64,000 nt of DNA, from positions 1 through 64,000 of the forward strand of contig NZ_RQHK01000017.1 in the NCBI RefSeq assembly GCF_004770475.1, read 5' to 3'. A program made the translations under genes and the position numbers. Source of the DNA: Leptospira mtsangambouensis. GTDB taxonomy: Bacteria > Spirochaetota > Leptospiria > Leptospirales > Leptospiraceae. Under the pieces are notes generated by a model. It did not search any database. It had not been told where the DNA came from and saw nothing but the letters and a program-made list of their open reading frames with translations. Positions 61,209 to 64,000 of the stretch are shown piece by piece; the first letter of the stretch is position 1; each line of letters begins with the position of its first letter.

Positions 61209-61642
61209 ACCCTTCGATCATTTTTAAAATTGCAAATGGAATCACACTTCTTTCATGGCTTATTTTGATACTTGCTCCAAACCAAACAAAGGTGATTCGG
61301 CTCTTAAGAGTTTTTGTGTCCGGACTTGTTTTGGGTGGAGTTTATATATTTTCAATCCTCATTGGAAGTGGAGAAGCAGAAGGGAATTTTTCTAGTTTGG
61401 AATCGGTCAGATCCTTATTTGCCAATGATTACTTTTTACTGGCAGGTTGGATCCACTACCTTGCCTTTGATCTGTTTTTAGGAACCTGGGAAGTGGAGGA
61501 CGGATTAAAAGTAGGAATCAACCGATGGATTCTTGTTCCCGTTTTGGCCTTAACTTTTTACTTTGGGCCGGCTGGATTTGTTTTGTACTTGATTCTACGC
61601 ACGATTAGTCGTTTGTTCATTAAAAATAAAAAAACAACCTAA
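61205..61642 (+). CDS. ABA4-like (DUF4281) membrane protein
   Basis: 145 aa from the ATG at 61205, which overlaps the preceding stop (ATGA). Four helices. ANDYFLLAGWIHYLAFDLFL, then GTWEVEDG and FGPAGFVLYLILR are the hallmarks of the ABA4-like family, named for a plant protein needed for neoxanthin synthesis. The bacterial role is unknown. It is co-transcribed with the membrane protein upstream under the TetR repeats, and overlaps the convergent ankyrin gene by 4 bp. Confidence 0.82.
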   Translation: MNPSIIFKIANGITLLSWLILILAPNQTKVIRLLRVFVSGLVLGGVYIFSILIGSGEAEGNFSSLESVRSLFANDYFLLAGWIHYLAFDLFLGTWEVEDGLKVGINRWILVPVLALTFYFGPAGFVLYLILRTISRLFIKNKKTT

Positions 61643-63279
61643 CCACCGTAAACATCCAAGAGAGAAAGAACGCGTTGGGATCTGTTCTTTTTCTCTTCAT
61701 CACCTTCCAATTCAGCAATTTCCAAATTTTCAAAAGCTAGGTCTCTTCCCGTTTTTTCATCCAAAGTTTTTGCATTGGATTTGGCTCCAGATTCCAATAA
61801 CAAAGCAAGAACCGCAGAATTTCCAAATTTGCATGCTTCATGAAGAGCCGTACTACCACTGTTATCTGCAGTATGAATATCGATACCGGCATTGATTAAT
61901 CTTTTTGCCAAACTTGGTTCTCCAAAAACAGAACACCAATGCAATGGAGTCATTCCATTGACTGATTGAAGATTAACTTTTGCTCCCCTTCGAATCAGCT
62001 CATCCATAAGAGCCGTTTTTTCTTGTAATCGAAGTGTACTATCTTGGCACAATTTAAAAATTGCAGTTTCTCCATTGGCATCCAATTGGTTGGGATCTGC
62101 TCCTCTCTCCAAAAGTCGCATACAAGATTTGTATTTTGCCCGGACAAAAGACTCTTGTAAAAGAGAAAACCCCAAAGGATTTCGAATCGGATCATTTATG
62201 GCATAGTCGAGAGAACCTACTGTACGAACAAAGGAATCCAAAAGATAAATATCATCTGAATCTAACCAATCCAAAGTTTTATCATCATTTTTCGATTCTA
62301 AACTAGAACCTAAATTGATTTCATAACCGTCCGGAAACTTATGTTTGAGAAGCGGTATAAATAATGGTTCTCCTTCAGAATGACAGACAACATCATGAAT
62401 GAGCCGCCAATGTTTTAGGGTTGGCACAACTTGGTTGGAAAGAAGAAAAATCAAAGTTTCATTTAGTTTTTTCTGTGTTAGTTGGAACACAACTTGTAAG
62501 TTCCCTTCTTTAAAATGAACTTCTGAAATTGTAGATTGGTTTTCTGGCCAATGGTAAATAACCAAAGTCAAAAGTTCATCCTTCGCATGTTGTTCCAAAA
62601 GAGAAAACGATTCTTGCAGTGACAAAATATTTCCTGATAATGCATGGATTTTTGCTGCCAGTTCATTGGAAATAAAATCAGGAAGTTTTTTATCTGAATC
62701 TCCGTGTTCATCAAATTGAATTTTGTAGATATGTGTTGCGGTAAAACTTCCGTGTAACAAAGTATTCCACTCATCTGCAATTGCTAAATACAATTTTCCT
62801 GAGACGGAATGGTCCTCAAAAACATCTACAGTAATCGAAAGCCTTAGTGGTGATACATTAACATTTTGATTAATAATAATGTTTAACGATTTCGATGGAG
62901 ATTCTGTTGTTATATCAAAAATAAAATTCTTTAATCGGATGATTTCAGGTAATCCGGAAATTGAAATGCGTAAATCGTTTTCATTTCCATCCTCATCTTT
63001 TAGAAAAACAAGTTCCTCGTTTGACCAGTCCGAGATAAAATCAGTTGTGTATCTGCCAAAAATTTGACCTTGGAGTTTATGATCTGGAATAAAATCCTTA
63101 AAATTTAGATCATATAACACGAGTGAGTCGGAAGACTGTGAAGAAAAGTCAATACGGTAATCAAAATGGTTCCAGGCAGAACATTTTTTGCAGCGATACT
63201 TTCCTTTTTTACCTTCCAATTTGGAAGTTGAAACAGAATGACCGCTAAAACAATTAGAACAGGATAAGATCGTTTTCAT
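61639..63279 (-). CDS. zinc-ribbon and ankyrin-repeat protein
   Basis: 546 aa from the ATG at 63279; a longer in-frame start at 63351 would add 24 residues but lacks the usual protein start. The first 40 residues form a zinc ribbon (CSNC, then CKKC, of the MJ0042 type). A PilZ-like or unassigned middle region (60-370) follows. The last 180 residues hold four or five ankyrin repeats (QLDANGETAIFKLCQDS, NLQSVNGMTPLHWCSVFGEP, TADNSGSTALHEACKFGNSA). It is probably a cytosolic protein-interaction factor. Partners unknown. Confidence 0.82.
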   Translation of the reverse strand: MKTILSCSNCFSGHSVSTSKLEGKKGKYRCKKCSAWNHFDYRIDFSSQSSDSLVLYDLNFKDFIPDHKLQGQIFGRYTTDFISDWSNEELVFLKDEDGNENDLRISISGLPEIIRLKNFIFDITTESPSKSLNIIINQNVNVSPLRLSITVDVFEDHSVSGKLYLAIADEWNTLLHGSFTATHIYKIQFDEHGDSDKKLPDFISNELAAKIHALSGNILSLQESFSLLEQHAKDELLTLVIYHWPENQSTISEVHFKEGNLQVVFQLTQKKLNETLIFLLSNQVVPTLKHWRLIHDVVCHSEGEPLFIPLLKHKFPDGYEINLGSSLESKNDDKTLDWLDSDDIYLLDSFVRTVGSLDYAINDPIRNPLGFSLLQESFVRAKYKSCMRLLERGADPNQLDANGETAIFKLCQDSTLRLQEKTALMDELIRRGAKVNLQSVNGMTPLHWCSVFGEPSLAKRLINAGIDIHTADNSGSTALHEACKFGNSAVLALLLESGAKSNAKTLDEKTGRDLAFENLEIAELEGDEEKKNRSQRVLSLLDVYGG

Positions 63280-63365
63280 ATTTCGCTTGTTCCGATTAAT
63301 AAAACAGGAGAGTTTTGACGGATCAATCGAAAATTCAAAACTTCTAACCATTCAGGCAGGAATTC

Positions 63366-64000
63366 ATGAGACAAAATCATTATTTAGTCATTGGAGGATC
63401 GGGAGAGGCGGGCCAAAGTGCCATCACTTGCCTAAAAGAGAAGGATCCATCTGCTTATATCATAACATCGACTACAACAAATGAACCTGTGTCGAATGCC
63501 GATCTTACATTTTTCGATAAATCAGCTACGCAAGGACTTTCCAAAAAAATCCAAGAGGATCTACAAAATCATAAGATTCAGCCCAATTTTAAAGCCATCA
63601 TTTATACTCCAGCTCTCGGTGAGGTAGGGTTCCCCATCATTGAAAGTACTCCCAAACAAATCGAAGATACTTTAGGAATCAGTTTTTATCCTCTTTTGGA
63701 GTTGGAAGAAACTTTCAATCCAGAACTTTCAGTTGCTTATTCCGCATTTTATTGGTTGAGTCATACTCTGTCTTTTTATGGTTCGATGGGAATCGCTAAA
63801 TACAAAGGTGACCTTTGGGCTTTGGCAAATCCCCAAAAAAGAAAAATTGTAAGGGCAGGAACATTTTTCTCAAAGAGTGTTCGAGGGATATCCATTGTCC
63901 TCCAACGGACAATGAAAAAAACAAATAATCCTGACCTTCTAACATTAAAAAGTCGGTATGAAAACTCAGACCAAAAATTTTTGGACTTTTTTCTTTCTTA
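63366..64000 (+). CDS. Rossmann-type NAD(P)-binding protein, cut by the window end
   Basis: The frame is open from an ATG at 63366 to the last base (211 codons, no stop). The N-terminus YLVIGGSGEAGQSAITCLKE is a glycine-rich dinucleotide-binding loop. AIIYTPALGEVG, AFYWLSHTLSFYGSMGIAKY and KGDLWALANPQKRKIVRAG fit a short-chain-dehydrogenase-like protein with a possible Y..(A)KY catalytic pair. Its substrate is unknown. It is divergent from the ankyrin gene. Confidence 0.75.
   Translation, partial: MRQNHYLVIGGSGEAGQSAITCLKEKDPSAYIITSTTTNEPVSNADLTFFDKSATQGLSKKIQEDLQNHKIQPNFKAIIYTPALGEVGFPIIESTPKQIEDTLGISFYPLLELEETFNPELSVAYSAFYWLSHTLSFYGSMGIAKYKGDLWALANPQKRKIVRAGTFFSKSVRGISIVLQRTMKKTNNPDLLTLKSRYENSDQKFLDFFLS

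Noticed and set aside
1..64000. CRISPR arrays, insertion sequences, phage genes, tRNA or rRNA genes
   Set aside because: No regular spaced repeats, transposase motifs, phage structural genes or cloverleaf/rRNA sequences were recognised on reading; small RNAs cannot be excluded without a covariance search.

Overview
The window reads as chromosomal DNA from a spirochaete of the genus Leptospira, most likely a free-living (saprophytic) member. This is inference from AT-rich sequence, long AT-rich gene-poor gaps, many lipoproteins with loose spirochaetal lipoboxes, and genes familiar from that genus (7TM-DISM sensors, SpoIIE phosphatases, slr1658/slr1659-type regulators, DUF5329). No rRNA, tRNA, CRISPR array, prophage or insertion sequence was recognised.

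Layout. 1-9.8 kb: three paralogous beta-propeller-like lipoproteins, interrupted by DUF1304 + ECF sigma, an AraC regulator divergent from an NmrA-like reductase, and an unannotated decayed gene. 9.9-19.5 kb: a TetR gene, then a minus-strand cell-envelope operon of alpha-2-macroglobulin lipoprotein, penicillin-binding protein 1C and a sulfatase-type membrane enzyme. 19.6-25.6 kb: a small conserved protein, a hybrid histidine kinase, and the peroxide-defence set oxyR-ahpC-ahpF. 25.7-36.2 kb: a SpoIIE phosphatase and LytTR regulator, then one tightly packed operon with three small lipoproteins, a TonB-dependent receptor, a Cys-rich lipoprotein, ExbB, ExbD, TonB and a LytS-type histidine kinase. 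36.2-40.2 kb: a four-gene copper-protein operon (cupredoxin/beta-helix fusion, small membrane protein, two-domain multicopper oxidase, SCO1). 40.2-45.1 kb: TolC-MacA-MacB-TetR efflux operon. 45.1-52.3 kb: TPM-domain protein, SulP transporter, DISM-AraC sensor, SbtA-type bicarbonate transporter and a porin. 52.4-55.8 kb: TetR, a PlsC-like protein, and a cobalamin riboswitch leading into two lipoproteins. 55.9-59.6 kb: a partner-switching group (two slr1658-type ATPase-fold proteins, one slr1659/STAS-like protein, one SpoIIE phosphatase). 59.5-64 kb: TetR with operator repeats, two membrane proteins (one ABA4-like), an ankyrin/zinc-ribbon protein and a truncated Rossmann-type gene.

How the genes fit together. 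The window is rich in envelope sensing. Three DISM-type receptors carry three different outputs (PP2C, histidine kinase, AraC HTH), and two SpoIIE phosphatases are present. The most system-like loci are (i) the TonB operon carrying its own LytS kinase, next to a LytTR/SpoIIE pair; (ii) the copper operon; (iii) the B12-riboswitch lipoprotein pair that lacks any transporter; and (iv) the SulP/sensor/SbtA/porin group, which suggests inorganic-carbon or anion uptake.
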